64,000 bases of DNA. Source: Constrictibacter sp. MBR-5 (GTDB taxonomy: Bacteria > Pseudomonadota > Alphaproteobacteria > JAJUGE01). The translations under genes and the position numbers were made by a program. Positions 29,309 to 39,091 of this stretch are shown here, in pieces. Numbering within the stretch: position 1 is the first letter of the stretch; every line of letters starts with the position of its first letter. Location of the stretch: NCBI RefSeq assembly GCF_040549485.1, contig NZ_JBEPTK010000002.1:1-64000 (forward strand). The letters are read 5' to 3'. The notes under the pieces were generated by a model, which was not told the DNA's origin, ran no database searches, and was given only the letters and a program-made list of their open reading frames with translations.

Positions 29309-29758
29309 CTATCCGACCGTCCGCCACTGCAGCAGCGTATGCGGCGTGCTGGCGTTCGGGTGATGCTCGAACACGCCCTCGACCGCGGCACCGATGGTCA
29401 CCGTCTGCCGCGGGTCGCCGATCAGGTTGCCGATGAGGCGGACGTTGTCGGCGTGCGGCAGTTCGACCAGCACGACGATGTATGGCCCGTGCCCCTTCAG
29501 CGCCGGATGCACGGGATGCCAGACCCGCTCCCAGCTGAAGATGCGGCCGCGCGGCTCGACCGTTTCCCAGCCCATGTCGAAGGATAGGCACCGGTGGCAG
29601 ATCCACTCGGGCCCCCACTGCCAGCCGCCGCACGACTTGCAGCGCTGGATCGTCAGGACGCCGTCCTTGAGGCCGTTCCAGTAGGGTGCCGACAGGCCGT
29701 CCGTCTCCGGCGTCGGGATCGGCAGGCCTTCCGGCAGGTAGGATTGCGTGGCGTTCAT
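29309..29758 (-). CDS. Zn-ribbon/OB-fold (DUF35) thiolase partner protein
   Basis: A 149-residue DUF35 protein. The N-terminal rubredoxin-like zinc ribbon is CKSCGGWQWGPEWICHRC (two Cys pairs, near 40-57). The OB-fold follows (GRIFSWERVWHPVHPALKGHGPYIVVLVELP). Known: such proteins bind acyl-CoA and pair with thiolase-like proteins for activity. Its ATG overlaps the stop of the thiolase gene by one base, so the two are almost surely made together and probably form a complex. Confidence 0.9.
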   Translation of the reverse strand: MNATQSYLPEGLPIPTPETDGLSAPYWNGLKDGVLTIQRCKSCGGWQWGPEWICHRCLSFDMGWETVEPRGRIFSWERVWHPVHPALKGHGPYIVVLVELPHADNVRLIGNLIGDPRQTVTIGAAVEGVFEHHPNASTPHTLLQWRTVG

Positions 29759-30939
29759 CAGAGGGTGGCCTCCGAGCCGAAGATGCAGGAGCTGACCGGC
29801 GTCACCATCGGGCCGGCGATGACCATGGACACATCGACCTTCGGCACTTGGCTGGTCGACTCGCCGCGGATCTGGCGCACGGCCTCGATCTGCAGCTCCA
29901 GGCCGTGCATGTAGCACTCGGCCAGATTGCCGCCGCTGGTGTTCAGCGGCAGCTTGCCCGAGGGGGCGTACAGGTTCTCCGGCACGAGGAAGTCGTTCGC
30001 CTCCTCCGGCGCGCAGAAGCCGTGTTCGACGATGCTCATCATCACGCCGCCGGTGAAGTTCTCGTAGCTCTGCAGCACGTCGACGTCCGACGGCTTCACC
30101 CCGGCCATCTCGTACAGATGCGGTGCCACGCTGGTGAAGTTCGCGCTGGCATAGGTGGGGTCGTTGTGCGACGGCGCCCCGCAGCGATGGTGCGATCCGC
30201 CGGCGGCCGAGAGCAGGTAGCTCGGCCTGTGCTTCAGGTCCTTGGCCCGCTCGGCCGGCACGATGATGACCGCGGCCGCGCCGTCGTTCTCCATGCAGCA
30301 GTCGTAGAGGTGGAACGGTTCGACGATCCAGCGCGACTCGTCGTAGGTCTTCTCGTCCAGCGGCTTGCCGTGCATCACCGCCCGCGGGTTGGCCTGGGCG
30401 TGATGATATGAGGCGAGCGCGATGGCGCGCAGCGCCTCCTGCTTCACGCCGTGGTCGTGCATGAAGCGGTTCACCTTCATGGCGTAGCGCTGCCCCGGCG
30501 ACATCAGGCCGTAGGGTGCCTGGAAGGCCATGTCGCCCTGGATGGTCGGCGACTGCGGCCCCTGCCCGAACCGCGCGAACTGGCCCTGTGCCAGCGAACG
30601 GAACACCACGACGCAGTCGGCGAGGCCGGTCGCCACCGCGGCCGAGGCGTTGCCGATCGCCGCCGCGCCGCCGCCGCCGCCGCCGCCCCACTGCATGTTG
30701 GAGAAGCGCAGCTCGCGTGTGCCGAGCGCCGCCGCGATCCGCGACGGGTCGTTGCGGTCGTTGCTGTAGGAGGCGAAGCCGTCGATCTCGCGCGGGTCGA
30801 TGCCGGCATCCTTGCAGGCCGCGAGGATCGCCATCAGCGCCAGCTTGAATTCGGAATCCGGCGCCTTGCCGTGCTTGTAGTAGGTCGTCTCGCCGATCCC
30901 GGCGACGGCCACCTTGCCGCGAAGCGTGCGCTCGCGCAT
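29758..30939 (-). CDS. Thiolase family protein (SCP2-thiolase-like)
   Basis: A 393-residue thiolase-fold protein. KVAVAGIGETTYY, DGFASYSNDRNDPSRIAAALG, and a very Gly-rich stretch near residue 90 (QWGGGGGGGAAAIGNASAAVATGLADCVVVFRS) are typical of the SCP2/acetyl-CoA acetyltransferase-like group that pairs with DUF35. The C-terminal part has NTSGGNLAECYMHG. Such pairs act as retro-aldol lyases or thiolases in side-chain degradation of steroids and related compounds; here the substrate is unknown. I choose the ATG at 30939, with GAGGAGAG upstream, over a GTG nine bases earlier. Confidence 0.88.
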   Translation of the reverse strand: MRERTLRGKVAVAGIGETTYYKHGKAPDSEFKLALMAILAACKDAGIDPREIDGFASYSNDRNDPSRIAAALGTRELRFSNMQWGGGGGGGAAAIGNASAAVATGLADCVVVFRSLAQGQFARFGQGPQSPTIQGDMAFQAPYGLMSPGQRYAMKVNRFMHDHGVKQEALRAIALASYHHAQANPRAVMHGKPLDEKTYDESRWIVEPFHLYDCCMENDGAAAVIIVPAERAKDLKHRPSYLLSAAGGSHHRCGAPSHNDPTYASANFTSVAPHLYEMAGVKPSDVDVLQSYENFTGGVMMSIVEHGFCAPEEANDFLVPENLYAPSGKLPLNTSGGNLAECYMHGLELQIEAVRQIRGESTSQVPKVDVSMVIAGPMVTPVSSCIFGSEATL

Positions 30940-30992
30940 TGCGTTCACTCTCCTCTCTGCTTGTCGGTTCTGGTCTCGCCGGTCGCGGGCGG

Positions 30993-31724
30993 CTATTTCA
31001 GCCGCCGCTTCCACATGGCGAAGAGCTTGCCCCAGGCGGCTTCGGATGCGGCGGCGTGGTAGGCGGCGCGCTCGGCGAAGCAGTAGCCGTGGTGCGTCCC
31101 GGGCACGACCTCGACGTCGTGCCTCACGCCGGCCTTGTCGAAGATCGCGGTGATGTCCGGCACCACGTTCGCCGGCACCAGCTCGTCGACCTCGGCGAAG
31201 GACAGGTAGACCTCGCCCTTGATCCGGTCGGCGATCAGGTGCGGCGAATCCGGCTGGTCGGTGACGATCTGCACGCCGTAGAAGGCGGCCGCCGCGGCGA
31301 TGCGCTCCGGGAAGCGTGCGGCGACGGTTACGATGAACCGCCCGCTCATGCAGTGGCCGACGCAGCCGACCGGGCCGGGCTTCACCTCCTCCTGGGCATC
31401 CAGGAACGCCAGCATGCCCGCGGTGTCCTCGGCGATCATCGCGTTCGTCAGCGTGTTGCGCGCGGCGCGGATGACCGAGGACAGCGACTCGTCGCGGCGG
31501 TGCAGGTCGAACCGCACCGTACCGAGCCGGTAGTAGAGGTCGGGCAGCAGGCAGTAGTAGCCGGCGCGCGCGATGCGCCGCGCCATGTTCTTCAGCTCCT
31601 CCCGGTATCCCGGAGCGTCCATGTAGAAGATGACGGGCGGGTAGGGGCCGCCGCCGTCGGGGCAGACGGCGAAGGCGTGCATCTGCCCATGCTTGGTTCC
31701 CACCAGGACGTCGCGCTCGATCAA
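30993..31724 (-). CDS. Dienelactone hydrolase family protein
   Basis: A 243-residue alpha/beta hydrolase of the DLH family. The nucleophile elbow is GHCMSG (Cys), the Asp is in EVDELVPA, and the His is in PGTHHGYCF, giving the Cys-Asp-His triad of dienelactone hydrolases. VIFYMDAPGYREELKNMARRIARAGYYCLLPDLYYR matches the N-terminal half. The likely start is a TTG at 31724, six bases after GAGGAG; no ATG fits better. It is upstream of the thiolase gene on the same strand with a gap of about 50 bp. Confidence 0.85.
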   Translation of the reverse strand: MIERDVLVGTKHGQMHAFAVCPDGGGPYPPVIFYMDAPGYREELKNMARRIARAGYYCLLPDLYYRLGTVRFDLHRRDESLSSVIRAARNTLTNAMIAEDTAGMLAFLDAQEEVKPGPVGCVGHCMSGRFIVTVAARFPERIAAAAAFYGVQIVTDQPDSPHLIADRIKGEVYLSFAEVDELVPANVVPDITAIFDKAGVRHDVEVVPGTHHGYCFAERAAYHAAASEAAWGKLFAMWKRRLK

Positions 31725-31898
31725 GGCCGTCTCCTCGGCTGTGGCGACGTCTCCCTGGCCGTCGATGGCCCCGCGCCGCTGCCGGCCAGTCTGCCGCCTG
31801 CGTGCGCGCCGCGCCAGAGACCCCCGCTGCGACCCTCCCGCCTCGACCGCTCGCTGCGGAACCACGTAGCGGTCCGGGGTGTTGCTCCGACAACGAAA

Positions 31899-32423
31899 AT
31901 GACCGAAAGGCCAATGGCCGTGCGCGCTTCCGACGCGATGATCCCGTCGCACTACGACATCCATCCCGACCATCCTCTCACCGAGGCGATCGAGCGGATG
32001 CGGCGCGACCGGACCGAGGTCCTGCCGGTGGTCGACGGCGACGAGATGATCGGGCTGCTGACGCTCGCGGATGCCTCCGGCGACACCACCGTCTGGGACA
32101 TCGATCCGGCGAAGGCCGCGGTCCGCGACGTCATGCAGGCGGAATTCGTCTGGTGCTACGAGGACGAGCAGCTCGATCGCGCCGCGGCGTCCCTCCGGGA
32201 CGCGGGCCAGAAGCACGGGGTCGTGCTGAACAGGGACAACGAACTGGTGGGGCTGATCGGCGCCGACCGGCTCGAAGATGCCGCCTCGAACTCGTCCCCC
32301 ACGGCGGAGCATGCGTCGTCCACGGCGGGACGTGCCGCAGGCAGCGCCGATGCCGGGCGCGGCCAGCGAAGCGACTACAGCGTGCGCCCGCGTGTACGCC
32401 CGCGCACCGCCACTCACACTTGA
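31899..32423 (+). CDS. CBS-domain pair protein
   Basis: A 174-residue protein whose first 120 or so residues are two CBS motifs (VRASDAMIPSHYDIHPDHPLTEAIERMRRDRTEVLPVVDGDEMIGLLTLAD, and VRDVMQAEFVWCYEDEQLDRAAASLRDAGQKHGVVLNRDNELVGLIGADRL). Such pairs usually bind adenosine nucleotides and sense energy state. The tail after residue 125 is Ser/Ala/Arg-rich and looks disordered. The start is uncertain: ATG at 31899 or at 31914. It stands 17 bp before the DUF1328 gene. Confidence 0.75.
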   Translation: MTERPMAVRASDAMIPSHYDIHPDHPLTEAIERMRRDRTEVLPVVDGDEMIGLLTLADASGDTTVWDIDPAKAAVRDVMQAEFVWCYEDEQLDRAAASLRDAGQKHGVVLNRDNELVGLIGADRLEDAASNSSPTAEHASSTAGRAAGSADAGRGQRSDYSVRPRVRPRTATHT

Positions 32424-32440
32424 TAGCAGGAGTTTGACCG

Positions 32441-32623
32441 ATGTTGGGTTGGGCACTCATGTTTCTGATCGTCGCGCTCGTCGCCGGCTTCTTCGGCTTC
32501 GGCGGCATCGCGTCGGCGGCGGCCGGGATCGCGCAGATCCTGTTCTTCATCTTCATCGTGATGTTCGCGGTGTTCCTGATCATGGGGCTGGTCGCCGGGC
32601 GGCGGGTTTCGCGCGGGCCCTGA
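32441..32623 (+). CDS. DUF1328 (UPF0391) small membrane protein
   Basis: A 60-residue protein with two hydrophobic helices. [42 protein letters not shown] is the family signature. DUF1328 proteins are widespread in proteobacteria and often stress-induced; the function is unknown. AGGAG precedes the ATG. The overlap of context with a CBS-domain protein suggests a shared stress or energy role, but this is inference. Confidence 0.9.
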   Translation: MLGWALMFLIVALVAGFFGFGGIASAAAGIAQILFFIFIVMFAVFLIMGLVAGRRVSRGP

Positions 32624-32773
32624 TCCTCATTCCGAAGCGGTTGCCGACGGCGCCGTCCCCAGGGGCGGCGCCGTTCGCTTGTCATGCTTCCGCCGGGGAA
32701 AAGGCGGTATAGTCCTTGCTTCGACGATGTCGGCCGTCCGGCGGACGGCCTTTCCAAGCGGAGCATCGGCAGG

Positions 32774-34048
<1,275 letters not shown>

Positions 34049-34064
34049 GGATGAGTGCCTGACC

Positions 34065-35285
34065 ATGGACGCCGAGACCGCAGAGGCATTGGCGCTGCTG
34101 CGCCGGCCGCGCTCAATCCGCGACCGTTGCGGCCAGATCCTCGCGGCCGGAGAGGCGGGCGGCCTGCGCAATTTCGAGGTCGCGCCGGCGGGTTTGGCGC
34201 ATGCGGTCGACCGCGTCGTCGACGAGATCCGGCTGACCTATCCCGACCTGGACATTCCGTATCACAGTCGCTGGCGGCATTTCGTCGTCGCCGATGAGGA
34301 CCGGTGGAACGGCCTCGCGGCGGCTCTGCAGGGCGACGCCGCCGAACGGCTGCGCGCGCGCTTCGACCTCGCCGTCGTCAGCGTCCTGCTCGATGCCGGG
34401 GCCGGCAGCCGCTGGGCCTATCGCGACCCGCGGAGCGGCGGCCTCGTCGGCCGCTCCGAGGGACTGGCGCTCGCGAGTCTGGAGATGTTCGCCGCCGGGT
34501 TGTTTTCCTCGGACCCCGCCACGCCGCTCCGCATCGATGCGGCGGCTCTGTCGTCTCTCTCCGAGGCGGATCTGGCCGCAGGCTTCCAGGTCGCGCCCGA
34601 CAACGCGCTGGAGGGCATGGCCGGCCGCGCCGCGCTGCTGCGCCGGCTCGGCGACGCCGTCGCCGCGCGGCCGGACCTGTTCGGCAGTCCGGGGCGTGTC
34701 GGCAATCTCGCCGACCGCCTCGCTGCGACGGGGACGGTGGCTGCCGCCGACATCCTCGCGGCACTGCTCGACGGCCTCTCGCCGATCTGGCCCGGTCGCC
34801 TGACCTTGGGCGGGCAGGGGCTCGGCGACGTCTGGCGCCATCCGGCGGCGCGCGGACCGGAGGCCACGGACGGGCTGGTGCCGTTTCACAAGCTCACCCA
34901 GTGGCTGACCTACTCCCTGGTCGAGCCGCTGGAGGAGGCCGGCGTCGAGGTGACGGGGCTCGACGAACTCACCGGCCTCGCCGAGTACCGCAACGGCGGT
35001 CTCTTCATCGACACCGGCGTTCTCGTCCCGCGCGACCCCGCCCTCTGCGTCGAACCCCAGGCCGTGGACAGCGAAGCCGTGGTGGAGTGGCGCGCCCTGA
35101 CCGTGGCGCTGCTCGACCGGCTCGCGGTCGGCGTCCGCGAGAAGCTGGGCCTCACGCCCGCGGCACTGCCGCTGGCGAAGGTGCTGCAGGGCGGCACCTG
35201 GACCGCCGGCCGCCGCATCGCCCAGGATCTGCGTGCCGACGGCGGCCCGCCCATCCGCATCGTCAGCGACGGGACGGTGTTCTGA
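34065..35285 (+). CDS. URC4/DUF1688 family protein
   Basis: A 406-residue DUF1688 protein. [66 protein letters not shown] is the conserved opening; [33 protein letters not shown] and [15 protein letters not shown] are also family blocks. In yeast the homologue URC4 is required for growth on uracil as nitrogen source. Its reaction is not settled to my knowledge. It lies 16 bp after the URC1-like gene and 43 bp before the UPRT gene. Confidence 0.85.
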   Translation: MDAETAEALALLRRPRSIRDRCGQILAAGEAGGLRNFEVAPAGLAHAVDRVVDEIRLTYPDLDIPYHSRWRHFVVADEDRWNGLAAALQGDAAERLRARFDLAVVSVLLDAGAGSRWAYRDPRSGGLVGRSEGLALASLEMFAAGLFSSDPATPLRIDAAALSSLSEADLAAGFQVAPDNALEGMAGRAALLRRLGDAVAARPDLFGSPGRVGNLADRLAATGTVAAADILAALLDGLSPIWPGRLTLGGQGLGDVWRHPAARGPEATDGLVPFHKLTQWLTYSLVEPLEEAGVEVTGLDELTGLAEYRNGGLFIDTGVLVPRDPALCVEPQAVDSEAVVEWRALTVALLDRLAVGVREKLGLTPAALPLAKVLQGGTWTAGRRIAQDLRADGGPPIRIVSDGTVF

Positions 35286-35328
35286 CAGTCCGAGTTTCGA
35301 ACGGGGCCCGCAGCGGCCGGAGAAGCGC

Positions 35329-35973
35329 ATGCCCGAGAACGCCCCCCAGAGCGTAACCGTCGTCGATCATCCGCTGGTGCAGCACAAGCTGTCTCTGATG
35401 CGCCGGCGCGAAGCCTCGACGTCGGACTTCCGCAAGCTGATGCGCGAGGTGGCGCACCTGCTCGCCTACGAGGTGACGCGCGACCTGCCGCTGACCACCG
35501 ACATGATCGAGACGCCGATCGCGCCGATGGAGGCGCCGATCCTGGCCGGCAAGAAGCTCTGCTTCATCTCGATCCTGCGCGCCGGCAACGGGCTGCTCGA
35601 CGGCATGCTCGACCTGCTGCCCTCGGCGCGCGTCGGCCATGTCGGCATCTATCGCGACCCGGCGAGCCTCGTGCCGATCGAATACTACTACAAGGTTCCG
35701 ACCGACATCGCCGAGCGCCCGGTCATCGTCGTCGACCCGCTGCTCGCCACCGGCAATTCGGCGGTCGCCGCCATCGACCGGCTGAAGGAGGACGGTGCGA
35801 CGCGCATCAAGTTCGTCTGCATCATCGCTGCCCCCGACGGGCTCAAGGCGATGGCCGAGTCACACCCCGACGTGCCGATCTTCACCGCCGCGATCGACGA
35901 GCGGCTGAACGATCACGGCTACATCGTCCCGGGCGTCGGCGACGCGGGCGACCGCCTCTACGGCACCCGCTAG
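35329..35973 (+). CDS. upp: Uracil phosphoribosyltransferase
   Basis: A 214-residue UPRT that converts uracil and PRPP to UMP. The PRPP loop is [22 protein letters not shown] near residue 130, and the uracil-binding C-terminal motif [10 protein letters not shown] ends the protein. [32 protein letters not shown] is also typical. As third gene of the URC1-URC4-UPRT set it likely supplies UMP/uridine-level intermediates to the pathway, matching FUR1 in yeast. The ATG at 35329 follows CGGAGAAG. Confidence 0.93.
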   Translation: MPENAPQSVTVVDHPLVQHKLSLMRRREASTSDFRKLMREVAHLLAYEVTRDLPLTTDMIETPIAPMEAPILAGKKLCFISILRAGNGLLDGMLDLLPSARVGHVGIYRDPASLVPIEYYYKVPTDIAERPVIVVDPLLATGNSAVAAIDRLKEDGATRIKFVCIIAAPDGLKAMAESHPDVPIFTAAIDERLNDHGYIVPGVGDAGDRLYGTR

Positions 35974-35992
35974 GGGCCGGGTCGCTCGTTCA

Positions 35993-36421
35993 TCAGGGCC
36001 ACGCGCCGACCAGCTTCGCCTTTATCCAGTCGAGTGCTTTCGCATCGAGCGCCAGCGCGCGCGCCATCTCCGGCAGCTTCGGCCAGCCGGGATCGTCGAC
36101 GGGGGTTCCGTTCAGGTCGCGCGACCCGTCGTAGCGCGGGACGACGTGGAAGTGGACCTGCGGGTCGACCATCATCAGCGCAAGGTAGTTGATCTTCTGC
36201 GGCCCGAACGTCGCCGCCAGCGCCGTCTGGATATCCTTCGTCACCGTCGCCATCTCGGCGAATGCGTCGGGGCCGACCTCGCCGAGGGTGCGCACGTCGG
36301 CCTTCAGCGCCAGCACCATGCAGCCCAGCGTCACCTGCTGCGGGCGCAGCAGCACGACCCAGTGGGCATAGTCGCGGATGACGGTATCGGGGTATCCGAA
36401 CTTGTGCAGGGTCTCGTGCAT
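35993..36421 (-). CDS. HIT family protein
   Basis: A 142-residue histidine-triad protein, probably a nucleotide hydrolase or transferase. The triad reads QVHFHVVPRYD, so the first His of the H-x-H-x-H-x-x motif is Gln while the central, nucleophilic His and the third His are kept. WVVLLRPQQVTLGCMVLALK is the usual N-terminal strand. It ends 19 bp from the convergent upp gene. GalT-like or ATP-adenylyltransferase-like relatives also show Gln at one triad position, so activity is likely kept. Confidence 0.85.
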   Translation of the reverse strand: MHETLHKFGYPDTVIRDYAHWVVLLRPQQVTLGCMVLALKADVRTLGEVGPDAFAEMATVTKDIQTALAATFGPQKINYLALMMVDPQVHFHVVPRYDGSRDLNGTPVDDPGWPKLPEMARALALDAKALDWIKAKLVGAWP

Positions 36422-36494
36422 TGCTACGCCCTCTCTGCCTCGACATTGCCGCACTGCCTGTGGATGACTCGGGGGTCGGTGGCCGCGCGGTGGC

Positions 36495-36538
36495 GATTCG
36501 AGTCTATCGAACAACACCGGAAATGTGCATGATACAAT
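36495..36538 (+). promoter_or_regulatory. minC promoter region with two adjacent GANTC sites
   Basis: GATTC (36495-36499) directly abuts GAGTC (36500-36504). About 29 bp further is a TACAAT -10-like hexamer (36533-36538), without a good -35. GANTC is the CcrM methylation site read by GcrA, which is encoded at 63.1 kb. Two copies side by side just upstream of a division operon suggest methylation-linked control, but this is inference. Confidence 0.45.
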
Positions 36539-36604
36539 ATCCAGTGTAGGAAGATTACGTGACCGCAATATCTGCGAGGCATCTGAACCAATCGGAGCGC
36601 CGCC

Positions 36605-37390
36605 GTGGCTAGGCCGGAACCGCAGAGCGTCGCACCGACCTCCGTCGTGCCGTTCCAGATCCGGGGCCGCAGCTTCACGGCGGTGGTCCTCGAACTGACC
36701 GGGGCCGCCGACGCGGCCTTCTATGCGGCGCTCGACGCCAAGCTGTCGCAGGCACCGCATTTCTTCTCCAACGCGCCCTTCGTCATCGATCTCGACCGGG
36801 CGAGCGGGCTGGCGCGGTCGGGCGACTTCACCGGCCTCGTGCGCGAACTGCGCAGCCGCCGGCTGTCGATCGTCGGCGTGCAGAACGGCACGATGGAGCA
36901 GAACACGGCGGCACTCACCGCCGGCCTCATCCCGCTCCAGGGCGGCCGCGACATCGCCGTCGCCGGCGGCACGGATAGCGGGGGCACGGACGCGGGCGAG
37001 GCGGCGAGCGGCGACCGCGCCGCCACCGCCATCGCCGGACAGGCGGAACCGGAGCACCGGCAGGGCACGCTCGTCCTCACCGAGCCGGTGCGCTCCGGCC
37101 AGCGCGTCTTCGCCGATTCGGGAGACCTCGTGGTCGTCGCCTCGGTGGGCTCGGGTGCCGAACTGATCGCGGTCGGCAACATCCACGTCTACGGCAGCCT
37201 GCGCGGCCGGGCGCTGGCGGGCGTCAACGGCGATCTCTCGGCGCGCATCTTCTGCGCCAGCCTGGAGGCGGAACTCATCGCCATCGCCGGTCTCTACAAG
37301 ACCAGCGACGACATCGGCGGCACGCACCTGAAGCAGCGGGTGCAGGCCTATCTCAGGGACGAGGCCCTCGTGGTGGAGCCCCTGAAATGA
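36605..37390 (+). CDS. minC: Septum site-determining protein MinC
   Basis: A 261-residue FtsZ antagonist. The N-terminal domain (about 15-115) starts with VPFQIRGRSFTAVVLEL, and the C-terminal beta-helix (about 155-255) has SGQRVFADSGDLVVVASVGSGAELIAVGNIHVYGSLRGRALAGVNGD and ARIFCASLEAELIAIAGLYK, the classic MinC signature. A low-complexity Gly/Ala/Asp linker separates them. The start is GTG. It is the first gene of minCDE, with about 70 bp before minD. Confidence 0.95.
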   Translation: MARPEPQSVAPTSVVPFQIRGRSFTAVVLELTGAADAAFYAALDAKLSQAPHFFSNAPFVIDLDRASGLARSGDFTGLVRELRSRRLSIVGVQNGTMEQNTAALTAGLIPLQGGRDIAVAGGTDSGGTDAGEAASGDRAATAIAGQAEPEHRQGTLVLTEPVRSGQRVFADSGDLVVVASVGSGAELIAVGNIHVYGSLRGRALAGVNGDLSARIFCASLEAELIAIAGLYKTSDDIGGTHLKQRVQAYLRDEALVVEPLK

Positions 37391-37460
37391 CGCGTGCAGC
37401 GACCCGGACCCCGACGACCGGAGTGGACATCATCGAGACCAGCGAGAGCGGAGACATCTA

Positions 37461-38276
37461 GTGGCAAAGACGATCGTGATCACATCCGGCAAGGGCGGCG
37501 TCGGCAAGACCACGTCGACCGCCGCGCTCGGCGCCGGCCTCGCCCTGGCGGGCAAGAAGACCGTCGTCATCGATTTCGATGTCGGCCTGCGCAACCTCGA
37601 CATGATCATGGGATGCGAGCGCCGCGTGGTGTTCGACTTCATCAACGTGATCCACGGCGAGGCGAAGCTGAAGCAGGCGCTGATCAAGGACAAGCGCCTG
37701 GAGAATCTCGCCGTCCTGCCGACCTCCCAGACCCGCGACAAGGACGCGCTCACCCGCGACGGCGTCGAGAAGGTGATGGAGGAACTCCGCGACGAGTTCG
37801 ACTACATCCTCTGCGACAGCCCGGCCGGCATCGAGCGCGGCGCGCACATGGCGATGTATTTCGCCGACGAGGCGGTGGTCGTGACCAATCCGGAGGTCTC
37901 CTCGGTGCGCGACAGCGACCGCGTCCTGGGCCTGCTGTCGAGCAAGACCCGCAAGGCGGAGAAGGGCGAGGGCGCGGTCCCCGCGAAGCTGCTGCTCACC
38001 CGCTACGACCCCGCCCGCGTCGCCAAGGGCGACATGCTCAACGTCGACGACGTGCTGGAGATCCTGGCGATCCCGCTGCTCGGCATCATCCCGGAGAGCC
38101 CGTCGGTGCTGAAGGCGTCGAACCTCGGCATGCCCGTCGCGATGGACGAGGAATCGAACGCCGGCAAGGCCTATCGCGATGCCGTCCAGCGCCTGATGGG
38201 CCAGCAGATCGAGCACAAGGTGCTGTCGCCGGAGCGGCAGGGCTTCTTCGCCCGCATCTTCGGGAGGACGGCATGA
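37461..38276 (+). CDS. minD: Septum site-determining ATPase MinD
   Basis: A 271-residue ParA/MinD ATPase. The deviant Walker A is SGKGGVGKTTSTA (residues 9-21), with VIDFDVGLRNLDMIMGCERRVVFDFINVI following. CDSPAGIERGA is Walker B. The C-terminus RQGFFARIFGRTA is a short amphipathic membrane-targeting helix. It oscillates with MinE and recruits MinC to the membrane. The start is GTG. Its stop overlaps the minE start in an ATGA. Confidence 0.97.
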   Translation: MAKTIVITSGKGGVGKTTSTAALGAGLALAGKKTVVIDFDVGLRNLDMIMGCERRVVFDFINVIHGEAKLKQALIKDKRLENLAVLPTSQTRDKDALTRDGVEKVMEELRDEFDYILCDSPAGIERGAHMAMYFADEAVVVTNPEVSSVRDSDRVLGLLSSKTRKAEKGEGAVPAKLLLTRYDPARVAKGDMLNVDDVLEILAIPLLGIIPESPSVLKASNLGMPVAMDEESNAGKAYRDAVQRLMGQQIEHKVLSPERQGFFARIFGRTA

Positions 38277-38578
38277 ACCTGCTCAGCCTCTTCCGGCGCC
38301 ACCAGGAGAAGACGCCCGCGGCGGCTGCCAAGGATCGCCTGACGATCCTGCTGTCGCACGAGCGTTCGGATCTGACGCGGCCGGACTATCTGCCGATGCT
38401 GCAGAAGGACATCATCGCGGCGATCCGGAAGTATGTGGACGTCGACGACAACAAGGTCGACGTGAAGCTGGAGCGTGCCGAAGGCATGGCGATGCTCGAG
38501 GTCGACATCGAACTGCCGGGCGGCGCCGGGCCGGTGCGCCTGCGCAGCGGCGGCCGCAGCGTGGAAGCGCCGGCCTGA
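38273..38578 (+). CDS. minE: Cell division topological specificity factor MinE
   Basis: A 101-residue MinE. The N-terminal MNLLSLFRRHQEKTPAAAAKDRLTILLSHER has the membrane-binding and MinD-stimulating helix; KDIIAAIRKYVDVDDNKVDVKLERAEGMAMLEVDIELP is the topological specificity domain. It overlaps minD by 4 bp. A palindrome spans its stop codon. Confidence 0.96.
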   Translation: MNLLSLFRRHQEKTPAAAAKDRLTILLSHERSDLTRPDYLPMLQKDIIAAIRKYVDVDDNKVDVKLERAEGMAMLEVDIELPGGAGPVRLRSGGRSVEAPA

Positions 38579-38586
38579 GGCCGGCG
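38568..38586. terminator. Hairpin at the minE stop, between convergent genes
   Basis: A perfect 8-bp stem CGCCGGCC/GGCCGGCG with a TGA loop that is the minE stop codon itself. It is followed by TAGTCTTTA, a weak T-run. It could act in both directions for minCDE and the convergent VOC gene. Confidence 0.55.
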
Positions 38587-38606
38587 TAGTCTTTACGTCG
38601 CGGCCA

Positions 38607-39056
38607 TCAGGCTGCGGGGGCCCGGGTGCCGATGTTGGCGGCGATCATCAGCAGATAGCCGTCGGGGTCCTGTACGAAGATCTCGCGCTGCCCCGACTCG
38701 GTGTCCCCGGTGCGGCGCCAGACCTCCCGCGGACCGGTGTGGATTGGCCAGCGGTGTGTGGAGATGCGCGCCTCGATCGCATCCAGGTCGCGAACGTAGA
38801 TCTGGAACATCGCCCCGCGGCCGAAGGGTGGTTCGAGTAGGCCGGTCTCCCAGCGGCCGTTGCGCTGGCAGAGCATGATCTGTCCGCCCTCGGGCCGCTC
38901 CAGATAGACGAACCGCTCCGCGGGCCGGCGGTAGGCGACGGTGAAGCCGAGAACGCCGCACCAGAACGCCAGGCTGCGCTCCAGATCCTCGACATGCAGT
39001 TCGCTGACCAGCGGCGCCCAGCCGCCGCGCGGCGCCTGTCCGAACGCGTCCGACAT
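38607..39056 (-). CDS. VOC family protein (bleomycin-resistance-like)
   Basis: A 149-residue vicinal-oxygen-chelate fold protein. SELHVEDLERSLAFWCGVLGFTVAYRRPAERFVYLERPEGGQIMLCQRNG and REIFVQDPDGYLLMIA carry the paired beta-alpha-beta-beta-beta modules with Glu/His-type metal ligands. It resembles bleomycin-binding/glyoxalase-like proteins; the ligand is unknown. GAGAGG precedes the ATG. Confidence 0.8.
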   Translation of the reverse strand: MSDAFGQAPRGGWAPLVSELHVEDLERSLAFWCGVLGFTVAYRRPAERFVYLERPEGGQIMLCQRNGRWETGLLEPPFGRGAMFQIYVRDLDAIEARISTHRWPIHTGPREVWRRTGDTESGQREIFVQDPDGYLLMIAANIGTRAPAA

Positions 39057-39091
39057 TCCGCGACCTCTCGCCAGACAGTCACTGCCGCAGG

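Noticed and set aside
30940-31914. Upstream extension of the thiolase frame
   Set aside because: It is a shadow of the dienelactone hydrolase gene on the same strand.
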